Positions 1 to 11,644 of a stretch of DNA of 64,000 bases are shown in pieces. The notes beneath the pieces are model-generated. The model saw nothing but the letters and a program-made list of their open reading frames with translations. It was not told the DNA's origin and did no database searches. Origin of the DNA: Perognathus longimembris pacificus (taxonomy: Eukaryota > Chordata > Mammalia > Rodentia > Heteromyidae). Every line of letters starts with the position of its first letter. Position 1 is the stretch's first letter. The position numbers and the translations under genes are program-made. The DNA lies in assembly GCF_023159225.1 (NCBI RefSeq), contig NC_063166.1:49593149-49657148 (forward strand). The letters are read 5' to 3'.

Positions 1-1098
1 ACTTTGTGAATTGCATTGAGTTAGCTGTTTGCTTTATTGATGGTCTCCTTTAACTGATGACACTGACCACGTGATGTCATCACAGAAGAATGTGTTTAAC
101 CTCCAACATAACACTCAGCTTCTAGGTTCATGTTGGAGCTACTTGGAAACAATTCTGCCAATATGATTCAACCACAAAAAATTAACAACACAAACATTCC
201 CAAGTATGGCCTCTGCCCTTGTCTATGACTTGGCCTTTAGCTAGGAACGTGGGAGCTGCTCAGTTCCCTGGGAAATCAGAGGCAATCAGTCGTGTTACCT
301 TGAGCCACACAAAGAAGGACAGGAGATAAACACATTTTCTCTGCTAGCTCCCTCTGGCTCTCTTCTAAATGGTATTCAGTGCATGATAGGATCAAGTCTG
401 ACTTCTAGTTCCACTCTTCTACTTGCAGAATGCCGCCTCGTGTTGACAGTCAGCAATCGAGGGGTAGATTTGTAAACTAAGACTCAATTTCCTTGTCCTG
501 ACTGTTCTCAGAAGACCATCAACCTCACTACCACCAACCCGCAAGCCTCTTTTTGTTTTTATCTTCGCTGATGTGAAATTCTCTTCTACCTGCTTGTCCA
601 CCACACACTACTGCCCTCAGCTCCTCCATCACCTCATCAGTGTTGATCTCTCCACAGTGTCCTCCCTATTCATGAAGGTCTCTCACTTGGATGCCCATTA
701 CTGGGCCTTCCCTCCAACACCTTCCTGTATCCCCAATTTTGGATATTTTATTCCTTACAAGTTCTCCTCCCTTTTGAAGAGGATGCCCCCCACCCCCACC
801 TTATCCTTGATATCTTGCAAGATAACTTGATGTAAAATTTTATCTCAGCAAATATTTCCTAGGATTTCCTATGTGCTGGGTGCCTACTTAGAATTGTCCA
901 TGAAGTGGGTGGGACCTTTATACAACATATTATCTGATCAGGGAATATCCTGCCCAACATGTCATATTAAGGACAGTGGGTAAGATAGGAATTTTCAAGT
1001 GAATAGGATGAAGAAGGAGAGAGGAAGGGAGAACTTACCAGAAGTAGGGAACACTGTGTTTAAGGTGTGGAGCTAAAGAAAAGCTGGTCTTGTTGCTG
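1..1098. other. No recognised gene or repeat, except a possible old retroposon scrap
   Basis: Ordinary AT/GC-mixed mammalian DNA. Short open frames occur on both strands at 419-830 with no recognisable domain. Around 840-900 the wording resembles the tails of ancient L2/MIR-type retroposons, but the match is too short to call. Confidence 0.5.
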
Positions 1099-1567
1099 TG
1101 TTGGGATCCATCTTCCCCCTTGATGGAAGGGGCTTGATGCACCTCCCCCAGCCCTGGGGAATGCGGCCCTTCTACCCCCTCTGGATTGGAATCCAGAGGA
1201 ACCGGTTGGGCAAACAGCCCCCAACCTTCTAGCCAGCCCGGCGCGCTCCAGTGACGTTAGCCCTTGGGGGTCAGGTGATACCTTTCAGCCTATCGACATC
1301 CTGGCCAAACCCCTCCCTCGAAATCATCTCCCCTTGTCCTTATCTCAATAAAGTCAGTTCGCTCTAAGAAGCTGGCCCCGTTGCATGTGTTCGTTGCAGG
1401 CGATCACACATCTACGGCAGATCACGTGCTCGTCAGGTCGGAGCGACCCCCAAGTCCCACTCTAACTTACCTGCAGGCCGAGGGTTAGGGGAGAGGACGA
1501 AAGGAGGGTGGAAAGAAAGAAGGAAGAGTCCGAGCCGGGAGGGGCAAAAAAAAAACAACAACCAACA
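1099..1567 (+). mobile_element. Solo LTR of an endogenous retrovirus, class II (ERVK-like) by target-site size
   Basis: The 469-bp unit starts TGTTGG and ends CCAACA, a perfect 6-bp terminal inverted repeat. It is flanked on both sides by TTGCTG (1093-1098 and 1568-1573), a 6-bp target duplication. A poly(A) signal AATAAA at 1347-1352, followed by a U5-like stretch, puts transcription on the + strand. No primer-binding site, gag, pol or env follows, so this is a solo LTR left by recombination between the two LTRs. It is richer in CpG than its surroundings. A 6-bp duplication is typical of class II ERVs; the class is inferred from that and the TGTTGG terminus, not from a database match. Confidence 0.82.
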
Positions 1568-1573
1568 TTGCTG

Positions 1574-2214
1574 TAGCTGAAAAAGCCTATCAGTGTGCCC
1601 AGTTTAGAGACAGTCTCAAGGAGGATGAAGTATTTGTTCAAGGTCATGCTGCTCTCAACAAAATGGAAGCAAACAGTCTTTAGTAACATATGGACTGCGA
1701 AATAGCAAAATGTGAGGCATAACAGAAATGAACCCTTTTTTTCTTGAAATTTTGGTCAACATGAAAAATAATGAGACTTTCAACCACCTTGCCTACCCCA
1801 GGATTCCATCTTTCCCTGGTTCTATCAGAATACATGCAACTCATAAGCACTTCTTGGGGAAAGTAAAGAGCCCTGGTCTCTTTCAAATGTCACTCATTCC
1901 TTTACTCAGTAGCTGGCAATCCACTTAACCTCATCCCATTCTGGATTTTCTTTAGGGCTCAAAACTTAACATCTGCATTCCATGTGATGATGACCCTACG
2001 TCTTTAGGAAAAGGTCCTCAAGCTATTGGATTAGACTTCATGGAGTCCAAAAATCTATCTCCTGACTAAGCACAGAAGGCCTTGAACTCTCTCTCTGCTG
2101 GGAGTTTGAACTTGGCTAGCACAGTAAGAATAAGAACAAATTTGGTTGTGGGTTACACACTGGTGGTGAGGAATTGACAGCCTGTTGTGAAGACCCCTCG
2201 TGAGATATTGCAAG
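1574..2214. other. No recognised gene; possible decayed MIR fragment
   Basis: A stretch near 1610-1660 faintly resembles MIR. The rest shows no repeat or convincing exon. Confidence 0.4.
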
Positions 2215-2325
2215 GGACTCTGATCTCAACCCTATGTTGCATAGTTAAGGAAATTTAGGCATGAGAAGGTTAAATGGCTCAGCCACAGTCCACATGAATA
2301 GAAGGTAGAACCAGTCAGAATTTCA
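2215..2325 (+). mobile_element. MIR (ancient mammalian SINE) fragment
   Basis: The order of words follows the MIR core: a lost-ATG block, then a GAGAAGGTTAAATGGCTCAG-type segment, then a cacag/aga-rich end. It is heavily diverged, as expected for an element older than the placental radiation. Confidence 0.55.
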
Positions 2326-2591
2326 GAAACTCTGCAATGCTGCTGAAAGCCTTGCATGTTCACAGCTTGAACTGTGACAATCAAGACGTCATTGCTTTGG
2401 CAGTCTCTTAGATTGACATCTGTTATGGTTACTGGTAAAATATTTTTTCTTCTTTTCCAGTCCTGGATCATTCCCACCATCCTGAGAACATCTTGTCTCC
2501 TATTTTTCTCATCTTGTGAAGTTTGTATGTTCTCCCTCTCTTCGATTTCAGGTGGTATTTTTTTCTTTGTTATCTTTAAAAGAAACTTCAA

Positions 2592-2830
2592 AGCTAGGTG
2601 CCAGTGACTTGTGCCTGTAATCCTAGCTACTCAAAGACTGAGATTTGAAGGTCAAGGTTCAAAGCCAACCCAAACAGGAAAGTGCACGAGACTCTTACCT
2701 CCAATTTAACTACACAAAAGCCAAAGTGGAGCCATGGCTGAAATGTCACAGAGTACCAGCCTTGAGCTGAAAAGCTAAAGGACAGTGCACAAGTCCTGAG
2801 TTTTAGCTCCAGTATCAGTATACACAGGAA
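2592..2830 (+). mobile_element. B1-like/Geo composite SINE
   Basis: The left part carries the 7SL-type phrase TGCCTGTAATCCTAGCTACT. A middle linker ends near CTCTTACCTCCAATTTAACT. The right (Geo) part is recognised by GCCATGGCTGAAATGTCACA and AGCCTTGAGC. The copy is diverged. Its A-rich tail runs directly into the GAAA satellite that follows. Confidence 0.75.
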
Positions 2831-2859
2831 GAAAGAAGAACGAAAGAACGAAAGAACGA

Positions 2860-2906
<47 letters not shown>

Positions 2907-2930
2907 GAAAGAAAGAAAGAAAGAAAGAAA

Positions 2931-2979
<49 letters not shown>

Positions 2980-3117
2980 GAGGTGGGGAGGGAGGGAGGG
3001 AAGGAGGGAGGGAGGGAGAGAGGGAGGGAGAAGGAAGGAAGGAAGGAAGGAAGGAAGGAAGGAAGGAAGGAAGGAAGGAAGGAAGGAAGGAAGGGAGGGA
3101 GGGAGGAAAGGAAGGAA
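2831..3117. repeat. Compound purine satellite: (GAAA)n, (GGGA)n, (GGAA)n
   Basis: About 290 bp of nearly pure purine on the + strand in three blocks: GAAA to about 2980, GGGA to about 3030, then GGAA. It begins at the tail of the preceding SINE. The long serine/phenylalanine/proline open frame across it is a repeat artefact. Confidence 0.97.
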
Positions 3118-3494
3118 CCTCATTTTCTGTTTTCTGTTGAGTATGCTTAAATGTGCCAGGACAGGTATCCTGCCACTCAGACCTTTATTTAATGCTCCTG
3201 TTTGAGACACTGCATGATGCCTTGCAGTAAATCTGTGATCCAGGCTCTACTCTTGCTTCTGAATCTGTCAGCAGTACAGTCAGTGATTTGTGTTCTTCTA
3301 CTTAAGCATTTCTGACACTGGGCTGCCAGGCTCTCAGCTCCCCTTCTCAGTTTGTTTTGTTAGTTAATCCCTTTTCCCTCCCTAATCTGTTTCTCTTTTC
3401 TAACTACAAACTTTCCAGTCAATGTTATTTAGTCTCCAGACTGAAAATCATGAGTATTGGCCTCAAGGCCTACTCTTACTTGGTTGTCTTGCTT

Positions 3495-3668
3495 ATACCT
3501 GGCACTCTTGCACTTGAACCATACCTCTGGTTCAGTATTTTCATAAGTTAATTCGAAATGGAGTCTCACAGACATATCTGCCCAGTCTGGCTTCAAACTG
3601 TGATCTTCGGATCTCAGCCTAGTGAACAGCTAGGATTATAGGAGTAAGCTGCTGGCTCCTGCGTGGGT
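3495..3668 (-). mobile_element. B1-like/Geo composite SINE, 5' complete, 3' decayed
   Basis: Read on the minus strand, the B1-like head lies near 3610-3665 (TAGCTAGGATTATAGGAGTA on the + strand). The linker and start of the Geo part extend to about 3500. The distal Geo sequence is not recognisable. Confidence 0.6.
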
Positions 3669-3715
3669 TCCTTTGTTGACTTAACCCTTAATGCTAGTAC
3701 TGCAGGGGAAAAAAA

Positions 3716-3757
3716 AGAGCCAGACACCAGTGGCTCACACCTGATATCCTAACTACG
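3716..3757 (+). mobile_element. Truncated B1-like SINE head
   Basis: Only the first about 40 bp (CACCAGTGGCTCACACCTG-type) is present. It stops before the linker. Confidence 0.4.
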
Positions 3758-3807
3758 TATTTATGCAACAAAAAAATATGAAAGTATTTATCTGCTAGAA
3801 ATCTTCT

Positions 3808-4007
3808 TCTTTTTTTTTTTTTTTGGCCAGCCCTGGGCCTTGGACTCAGGGCCTGAGCACTGTCCCTGGCTTCTTTTTGCTCAAGGCTAGCACTCTGCCA
3901 CTTGAGCCACAGCGCCACTTCTGGCCGTTTTCTGTATATGTGGTGCTTGGGAATCAAACCCAGGGGTTCATGTATACAAGGCAGGCACTCTTGCCACTAG
4001 GCCATAT
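3808..4007 (-). mobile_element. IDL-Geo SINE
   Basis: It starts on the + strand with a T-tract (the reversed poly(A)) followed by GGCCAGCCCTGGGCCTTGGA. It then runs through the reversed Geo half to the ID-like half, which ends at CACTAGGCCATAT. The last bases of the ID head are missing or replaced. I could not find a clean target duplication. Confidence 0.85.
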
Positions 4008-4017
4008 GTACATGGTA

Positions 4018-4253
4018 CCAGGAGCCAGTGGCTCACCTGTAATTCTAGCTACTCAGGAGGCGGAGCACAGAGGCTTACCACTCAAAGTCATCTCAGGCAG
4101 GAAGGTTCTTGAGACTCTTATCTGCAATTAACCAACAAAAACATGGAAGGAGAGCTGTTGTTCAAGTGGTAGAGCACTAACCTTGGGTGGAAAAGGATAA
4201 AGGATAGCACCCAGTTCCTGAGTTCAAGCCTCAGAACCAGCACACACAAAATA
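4018..4253 (+). mobile_element. B1-like/Geo composite SINE
   Basis: The B1 head (CCAGTGGCTCACCTGTAATT), the linker (GAGACTCTTATCTGCAATTA) and the Geo half (TTCAAGTGGTAGAGCACTAA, then CCTGAGTTCAAGCC) are all present. It sits about 10 bp after the antisense IDL-Geo. Confidence 0.8.
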
Positions 4254-4254
4254 A

Positions 4255-4420
4255 ATATTTATAGTAGCTCTATTTATAATAACCCAAAGTATAGTCACTC
4301 AAATGTCTATCAACAGAATATGTTCATGAACTCCAACACAAATGAAATAGTGTTACACATGACCACATTGATAAATAATACAAACATGCGGTGTCAACCT
4401 AAATAACAACTGGAAGAGGT
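4255..4420 (+). mobile_element. Old L1 ORF2 3' fragment
   Basis: Words such as TAGTAGCTCTATTTATAATA and AAATGTCTATCAACAGAAT correspond to the conserved last part of L1 ORF2. The frame is destroyed. Confidence 0.5.
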
Positions 4421-4945
4421 TTCCCAGTGAATAATAAGGTATTTATTTAGAAATAGAACATTTAAGCAAGAACACATATTAAACTCTGAACATATTCAAC
4501 ATTGAAGCAATGAAAATATTTGAAGGCAAAAATGAAGAGGATTGCATAAGATACTTTGAAATGATAATACTTGACCACAAGGATTGATAAGAAGAGACCC
4601 CCAGTGCCAGTGCTGGACAGATGTCCTCACAGGAGTATTTTTTGGCTAAGATTGTGATGGCCCTTGTCTTAGTAAATGATAGATTCTGGCAATCTTTTGT
4701 AGTTGTAGTAATTACTATCAGACAATTATATGTGAGAGCACTCCTTTTTTATTTCCTAATGATTTTCTTTTTATAATATTTATTTTTAAAATTGCTTTTG
4801 CCCATTTCCAGAACTGTAATGTAAATAATTGTGGGGATACAATAGTAAATGTGCATATTATTATTTGAGAACTCTGCTTGCCTACACATACATACTATAG
4901 AGAATGTCTGAAGTCAGTTGTATTACTTAAGTTCAGAAGCCCTCA

Positions 4946-5452
4946 TTTTTCTTTTTTTCTGGATAATTATTTATTTATTGTCAAAGTGATGTACAGAGGG
5001 GTTACAGTTTCATATGTAAGGCAGTGGGTACATTTCTTGTACAATTTGTTACCTCCTCCTTCATTTCCCCCCCTCCTGTCCCTTTCCCTCTCCCAACATG
5101 AGCTGTTCAGTTGGTTTACACCAAATGGTTTTGTAAGTATTGCTTTTGAAGTCATTTGTCTTTTTACCCTTTGTCTCTCAATTTTGATATTTCCTTTCCC
5201 TTCCCCAGTTCTAATACAAGTATATACAGTATCCAGGATACTCAGATGAGATATAGTAATAGCACGGGGAAAACCTAAGGAAGGGGATACAAGAGGATCA
5301 ACAACAACAACAAAAAGCTATGGTTCACATGGCATGTTGAAAATAATTACAACTGTGATATAATACTCGTTTCCATAACATGGAGTTCATTTCACTTAGT
5401 ATCATCTTATGTATTCATAAGGGCATAGCTATTGGGTTCTTGTGATCTTCTG
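4946..5452 (-). mobile_element. L1 3' end (3'UTR), antisense
   Basis: On the + strand it opens with the reversed tail (ATTTATTTATTGTCAAAGTG), then the C-rich tract near 5067-5095, which is the complement of the L1 3'UTR G-tract. Sequence matching the sense copies at 33.4-33.9 kb and 36.3-36.8 kb follows. 5'-truncated. The 5449-5452 boundary is approximate. Confidence 0.8.
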
Positions 5453-5487
5453 AGAGAACTCCTTTATAACCTATTTGTGGTGGGGGA

Positions 5488-5728
5488 GAGAGGTTTGTGC
5501 CAGTCCTGAGACTTCAGATTAGACCCTGTCCCTAAGCTTTTGTCTTCAAGGCTAGTACACTACCATTTGAGCCACAGCTACACTTCCAGCTCTTTGGTGG
5601 TTAATTAGAGATAAGAGTCTCAAAGACATTTTGCCCAGGCTGCCTTCAAACTGTGATCCTCAGATCTCATCCTTCTGAGTAGCTAGGATTTTCACAGGTG
5701 TGAGCCACTGGGAGCCAGTTCCTACTTA
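5488..5728 (-). mobile_element. B1-like/Geo composite SINE, nearly full length
   Basis: Reading the minus strand from 5728: the B1 head, the linker (TAATTAGAGATAAGAGTCTC on the + strand) and the Geo half with CAAGGCTAGTACACTACCAT. Inserted just upstream of the antisense L1 fragment. Confidence 0.8.
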
Positions 5729-6048
5729 TGTTTTCATTATCCATTTATGGTTCCGTTAGGGTTGACAGTGAGGATTCCATTTTGATCCTGACAACATTCA
5801 CATGAGTGAAAGGAACCAAGCACACATACAAATTAGTTCATTGAAATGAAGTTGCAAGTCTAGGTTAATCTATTTGTAGAAGTCAGATGATGGTTGTCTT
5901 GGGTTGGAAGACAAGGTTAAAGACACAAGATGCTGTCTGGGTGATGTAAATGTTCTGCATTTTGTACTGAGAAATGATTAGACACAGGTATATATAACTG
6001 ACAAAACCCATCAAATGAAACACTCAAAAATTATATTAGGACATTATG

Positions 6049-6049
<1 letters not shown>

Positions 6050-6100
<51 letters not shown>
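6050..6100. repeat. (CA)25 microsatellite
   Basis: Uninterrupted CA dinucleotide run of about 51 bp with no SINE adjoining it. Confidence 0.98.
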
Positions 6101-6102
<2 letters not shown>

Positions 6103-6244
6103 AATCCTTCTCCATTCCTAAGCAGTGAGTCTGAATGTGGGCTTCAAGTTAATGTTGGGAAATTCAGGGCACACTGACTTTATTTTAAAGCACAGATAAG
6201 GGTTTCTTTAAGACACCTACAGCAGTGTAGCAGCGATGTACTCA

Positions 6245-6385
6245 AATAACAGAAGTTTGGGTCTAAAGTTCTGAATCTGAGCTCAAATCTTAGACTTTTC
6301 CTGGTTCCTTTGGGCAAGCTTACTTTCTGATTCTCCATATTCTCATTGCAAGTATGTGGGTAAGAAATAAACATCACCTTTGGAC
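6245..6385 (+). mobile_element. MIR fragment
   Basis: The series GAGCTCAAATCTTAGACTTT, CCTTTGGGCAAGCTTACTTT and CTGATTCTCCATATTCTCAT follows the central MIR core in order. Confidence 0.6.
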
Positions 6386-7125
6386 TACAAAACAGGACTA
6401 AAATTTTTCTATACTATAGAGCCCTCAGATGAAACCCTGAAGTGGGGTGGTGTAACAAGTGCAATTCTCACATGAGAACTTGGTGGGGGGTAGCCTTACA
6501 GGAATATAACCCTCACTGCTGGCTCAAAGTAGTCACAAAGCTGCCAATGCACTTTATCTCAACTTCATAAGTACTAAGTACTAAGTAAGTATTGAAATCT
6601 AATGCCAGAACAATCCTTTCAGAGTACAAGAAACACATGTTTCCCAACCTCTGATGAGACCAAAGCTTCTGACCTTTGTGGAGAAGTTTGCACAATTGCA
6701 TAATTAATTATCTGGGTAATTCGCAGTCAGAAGGAAAAGTGGAGATCAGAGATAGAAACACAAACAATGATTTGAGTAATTCAAGGAGCACTGAAAATCC
6801 AGTGTGTCTAACTTCTTCCTTCTGGGAAAGAAAAGGCCATCTGGACCTAGTACCATAGGGCTTCCATTGGCTGTCAGTCCATGAACTTAGAAATATGTCA
6901 GTACCATCAACGAACAAGGTCTCCTTTGCTACGGTAATATGTGGAATATAACAGAAGAGGGTTGGAACAAGTGCTGAGCACAGCATGAGCTTGTTTCCTC
7001 ATGGGAGCCAGTTTCAATACATTTTATCTGGAGACAGCTGGTGGGTCACTTTGATATTCATCTCTCAGGCTATGCCATGTGACCTGAGATCATTTTACAC
7101 ATATTTGTTATTTTAAGAGTCATTC
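6386..7125. other. No gene or repeat recognised
   Basis: Unique-looking sequence. The open frame at 6708-6986 (minus) has an opposite-strand shadow and no recognisable domain. Confidence 0.5.
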
Positions 7126-7215
7126 AGGTTGGGCACTGGTTTCTCATGCCTGTAATCCTAGCTAGTGAAGAGGGAAAGATTTGAGGATCTTCACTTGTTT
7201 CAGTCAATTGCACAT
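7126..7215 (+). mobile_element. Truncated B1-like SINE (head and part of linker)
   Basis: TCATGCCTGTAATCCTAGCT and GATTTGAGGATCTTCACTTG mark the head. The Geo half is absent. Confidence 0.6.
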
Positions 7216-10200
7216 GGGCAAACATGACTTGAGCTCATGCATTTGGGCTTGGGAAATTGGAATGCTCCCAGCCAACTAAATGCAGCTTCATAAAGGAGTC
7301 AATGGACGACCAGCAGAAAATCCAACCAGCCACCACAGAACTGAAAGAAACAAGAATGTGGTGGTTGGAGGCAATAGGGATCAGGTAACTTTTTATAAGC
7401 AATGGCTTGCAACCCACTTGGCTTTTGTTTCTTATGGGTTGGCATGGCAATCTTGATCCACAGTAGCTGGCAGGTCTACCTATCATCCTTGTAGTTTTGA
7501 GGTTTGGACACTCATGCTTCTCTGTGACTTCACAGGGAAATCCTAAAGACCTCTAGCCACTCTCACATAGACCACCATCTTGAATTCTTTTCTCTAGAGT
7601 CAGGACAGGATGCCATCTTTGACTCCTTGTGGACTCCATGTTCCTACCTCTGGGATTAGGAAATGAAGGCCTCTGGAGAGAAGATGAGCTCAGCAGAAAA
7701 AATGAACTTTGTGTACCAAGTCTTGGTGCCTCGTGACTTACCAGTGAATAACTTTTTAGGAATTCATGAGCTGCCCTCATGTTGTGTGACAGGATGAAAT
7801 GGTTCTCCTGAACTATCTTATCACATTCTTACGTAATTAGCCATCCTCTCCACCTGGAAATGCGCACATCACTGCTTGCCCTTTAAGACATCGAATCCAT
7901 TTATCATTTCCTTTTACTCCTACAATCCTCAGGGTCAGAGTCACGGCTAGTAGACGCCCACAGGAAATCCTCCCTCTCAGAATATTACTTTTGCTTAGTA
8001 CGTAGAGATACCCCACTGAGCTGGATCAGAAGGGCAAAGAATTTCAAACATGCCTACGGAGCAGGATTATCTTCCTAGCTTTCATCTTCCAAACTCCCTC
8101 CCATTCCTTATTTCATTTCCTAATGACTCAAGTTCATCGCTTACACATGAATACACAAACACAAAGGCATACACATGGTTATGCACACTCCCACAATGTA
8201 ACCAACACAGAGGACTGAATGAGGATGTAGGGGCGGTGATAGAGGAAGGACAACTGTTCTGCTTTTTGAAGACCTTTATGTCCATCTACTATTTGATTAA
8301 TTTCTTCTGGATAAGAAAATATTCTATTTTACACATTCATATGCTATTTACTGCTTCTGAACTACTGGTTCAGATTGGCACCTCAAATCCAAAATGGCCC
8401 TGGGAGGAAGGTATAAATATCTCCCATTCTTGGATGGGAGAAGAAAGCAAATTTTAGGAAGCTAAAGTCAACATTGCCATATGGTAGACACCCTGCTTGT
8501 CTTCTGGACCCTCAAATTTCAACAGCCTAAAGCTAAGCTTGCCAGAGTTCTCCCTATCCTGCTTGCTCTCCCTACCCTCCTAGTGTTTCTATTCAAATTT
8601 GTCCAGTTTCATTAGCCTTAAACAGAGTTGAAGAGCTCTCATTATTCCTCTGCTCCACCTCAATCCAGTAGCAAGCATCAAAGAGCCACTTTCAATAAGT
8701 ATCTTCATACTTGTTTTCATCTATTTATACTGCCAGCTCCTGCCCTAGGACTACACAAAGTAATGTCTCACTTCTATGGCTTCTGCTCCGTTTCCCTCTC
8801 ACATACTACCCTGGCCCATTGTTTAACAGGGAACACCCAAAAGGATCTTTCAAACAAGGTGGTAACTAGATTAGGCTGCCCCTCTCATACCCTTATCATG
8901 TTTCCCGTGCCACATGAAAACTCCTTTCCTAACCACAATCCTGGAGATTCTATGTGGTTTGGATGTAGACCCACCCCTGCCTTGTCCATGCCACTTACAT
9001 TTGCCTTTGGGATTTGTCAGCCTGCTGGTCCTGCCCCCTGGGAGGAGCATCTACACATACCCTGGTCCTTTGGCTCAAACTCTTTTCCCTATCTGTGTTT
9101 GCTCATGTGTATTGTTCAGTAAAACTCCCCAACTACCAAAGTCCTGGCAGACCCTTGCACCACAGAGAGGTTTTCTGTCTCCATGTTGCACTTGCATAAT
9201 TACTAGGTACACTTCCTGCTGCTCTGAAGTCAAGAAAGTCAAGGGTAAGAGAACTGGGAAACAGCCTCCGGGGAGGCAGTGGCTTGAAGAACAAGGGTGC
9301 CAGCCTGCAAGAGTAGAAGAGCAAGATCCAGGTTCCTTTTGTATTTTTCAACCAGGAATAGGCACAGGAGGAAGGTTGTGTGTTCACAAGAGGAAGGATA
9401 GGTAGGTAGGGGCACTGGGAAACCACCTCATTTTGGAGGAGTCTTTTCTGTTTGGAGACCAGCCACAGCTACTAGCAGGGAGAAGGTTCTGTGAAAATCT
9501 CATCGTGACCCTGATGGGAAAGGTAGGAGGACTGGAGTTTTCACCTTAAGAACATAGTTGGAAGTCAGTGAAAGTTCCTGTGATATTGACTAAGAGTTTA
9601 ACAAGTGCCAGGCACTTTCTGAGTAAGGCCTGGGGTTCTTCCCCCACACATACCCTGCTTTTACAGGAATAGCCTGCAATTGGGGGCAGGGGGGACTACT
9701 GGGTGGTCTGCTCCCTTTCTCAGATTCCAGCTTCATCACACCTCCCACATCTAAGACACATGTCCCTAGGGCACCATCCCAGTCTACTCAACCCCCACTC
9801 CTACCCACACTGTCCACATCTAGAAGGATGTGCTATCTCCCGTGACGGTTTCCAGCAAACAAATAACACATTGTCTTTCTCCCTTCCAGATAGCTCAAGT
9901 TTCCTGGTTTTCTGTAAGAGTCCTTTGTTGCTGATGAGACATTCGGTAGTTTACTGTTATCCTTCATTTCTCTTCTCCATCCAGTTTCTCCATTTTCAGT
10001 GAAATATGACTGGACTGTTGCCAGGAAATCCTGCAGCTGTGGCCTAGTCCTCATGCAGGGGCTCTCACTTTGATTCCTTACTTCCTATATCCTTCCACAA
10101 ACTTTCTTTACGGAAGGAGATGGAAGCACTTCCTGTCTGCAGGCATGCGTGAACTCTCATCCTCACCACATGACGACAAGGAGAGACCCATTCTGCAAAT

Positions 10201-10430
10201 AATTTGTAAAGGTTGACCTTGCTGCTTTTTGAAAGGATCCATCCCTTCTTGAGCACATGCAGTCATATCTCTGTTCCTAGAAAGTTCTTCCATGTTATAG
10301 GACACTATGAGGAAATGATTTTGCCTCCTCCATGTTAAAGTATAAGGTTGTATCTCTAGCTGAATTTTATTTATTAAGGTAATATTTAATATTTTATGGT
10401 AGAAAATGGTAATGCCAAAACAATAACATC
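7216..10430. other. About 3.2 kb without recognised repeats or genes
   Basis: The longest stretch with no element I can name. Overlapping frames at 8050-9405 (up to 164 aa) run on both strands, lack family motifs and show no splice-site logic around them. Parts of 8700-9120 are pyrimidine-rich and could be a decayed L2 3' end, but I cannot support that. Confidence 0.45.
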
Positions 10431-10722
10431 TAGGAGCCCAGTGCAGTGGCTTAAGTCTGAAATCCCAACCACTTAAGAGGCAGAAATGGGATACCAGCCT
10501 ACGCACTCAGTGGCTGTGGGAGAAGCACTAGTCTCAGTGGCCAGAGCCTGACATCCCCAAAGACAATGGGAAATGCAAGTAAGACAATTCTAGCTGAGAC
10601 CGAGACTCTTACTTGATAAAAGCCAAGGCAAAAAGGAGTGGAGGAGCAGCTCAAGTAGTAGAGAACTTGCCTTTCAAACTTTCAAGGCCCTGAGTTCAAT
10701 CCAAGTACAATCAAAATAAATT
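10431..10722 (+). mobile_element. Older B1-ID dimeric SINE (B1-dID-like)
   Basis: A degraded B1-like left part (CAGTGGCTTAAGTCTGAAAT) is followed about 190 bp later by an ID-like right part with AGCAGCTCAAGTAGTAGAGA and GGCCCTGAGTTCAATCC. It is more diverged than the Geo-bearing SINEs here, so probably an older generation. The space between the parts is longer than usual. Confidence 0.55.
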
Positions 10723-10764
10723 AGTAATAATAATAAAACACAGAGAAATGTATGTCCTGCAAAA

Positions 10765-10935
10765 TTCAGAAGAAGGAGAGAAGGGATGGGTAGGAGATGG
10801 ATGGGTGAGAATGTTGAAAGGGGTTACATTGATCAAGATATATTGTACTCATAAGCTGCTTTGTTAAACTGTAACTCTTTGGAAAACTACTTGAGGTTAA
10901 TAACTTAAAAAAACTTTTAAAAGTAATACAATCCA
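10765..10935 (+). mobile_element. Old L1 3' end
   Basis: The tail wording (ATTGTACTCATAAGCTGCTT, AACTGTAACTCTTTGGAAAA, then an A-rich end) recurs in degraded form near 45.0 kb and 45.2 kb. This suggests a 3'UTR subfamily distinct from the younger L1 at 33-37 kb. Confidence 0.5.
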
Positions 10936-10987
10936 TAAAAGAGATGGTAGAGTGGGAAAACATTAATATTATTCTTAAAAGATTATG

Positions 10988-11245
10988 ACAGGTTGCCATG
11001 CACTGGTGGTTCTTGCGTACAAAACTAACTACTCGGGAGGCTGAGATCTGAGGATAATGATTTGAAGCCAGCCCAGGTAGAAAAGTCTGTGAGACACTCT
11101 TATCTCCAATAAACTACCCAGAAAAGGCCAGAAGTGGTTCTGTGGCTCAAGTGGTAGAATGCTAGCCTTGAGCAAAAAGCACTCAGGAACAGCACCCAGG
11201 CCCTGAGTTCAATCCCTAAGACCTGCGTGCACACCCACAAAGATA
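10988..11245 (+). mobile_element. B1-like/Geo composite SINE, full length
   Basis: The head lies at 10995-11050 with GGGAGGCTGAGATCTGAGGA, the linker ends CTCCAATAAACTACCCAGA, and the Geo half has GTGGCTCAAGTGGTAGAATG and CCTGAGTTCAATCC. One of the better preserved copies. Confidence 0.85.
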
Positions 11246-11644
11246 TGGCAAGTGAGTCTAAGAAAAATAGAATTAATTTTTGAACCACCTGTTAACTATA
11301 AGACAGCCATATAACTATATTTCTGTTTGAAAGAGATTCCAACTGTATTTAGAACAATAGTGGCCAATAATGCATCTAATTTGTAGTAAATAATAATAAT
11401 AGAAATATGTAAATTTCCCTGTGGTGCAAAATTGTCCTCATTTCTAGAAGTTTGTACCACATTATGAAGAGGGAATAATTAGGAAATTACAAAAATAAGC
11501 ACTGAAATTCTAAGGCCTTGATTGTAACATACATACTTTCTAAGCTTCTATTCCCTGATTAGTGAATACAGCTAATACCCATACAACATGGGTTAAGGAG
11601 CAAATAAATCACTGCACAGGAAAGCACAATACAAGAGGGCTGCC

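Noticed and set aside
2815..3210. 131-aa frame of serine, phenylalanine and proline repeats
   Set aside because: Translation of the GAAA/GGAA satellite.
8050..9405. Cluster of moderate open frames suggesting exons
   Set aside because: Three overlapping + frames plus minus shadows, no consistent splice sites, no protein resemblance.
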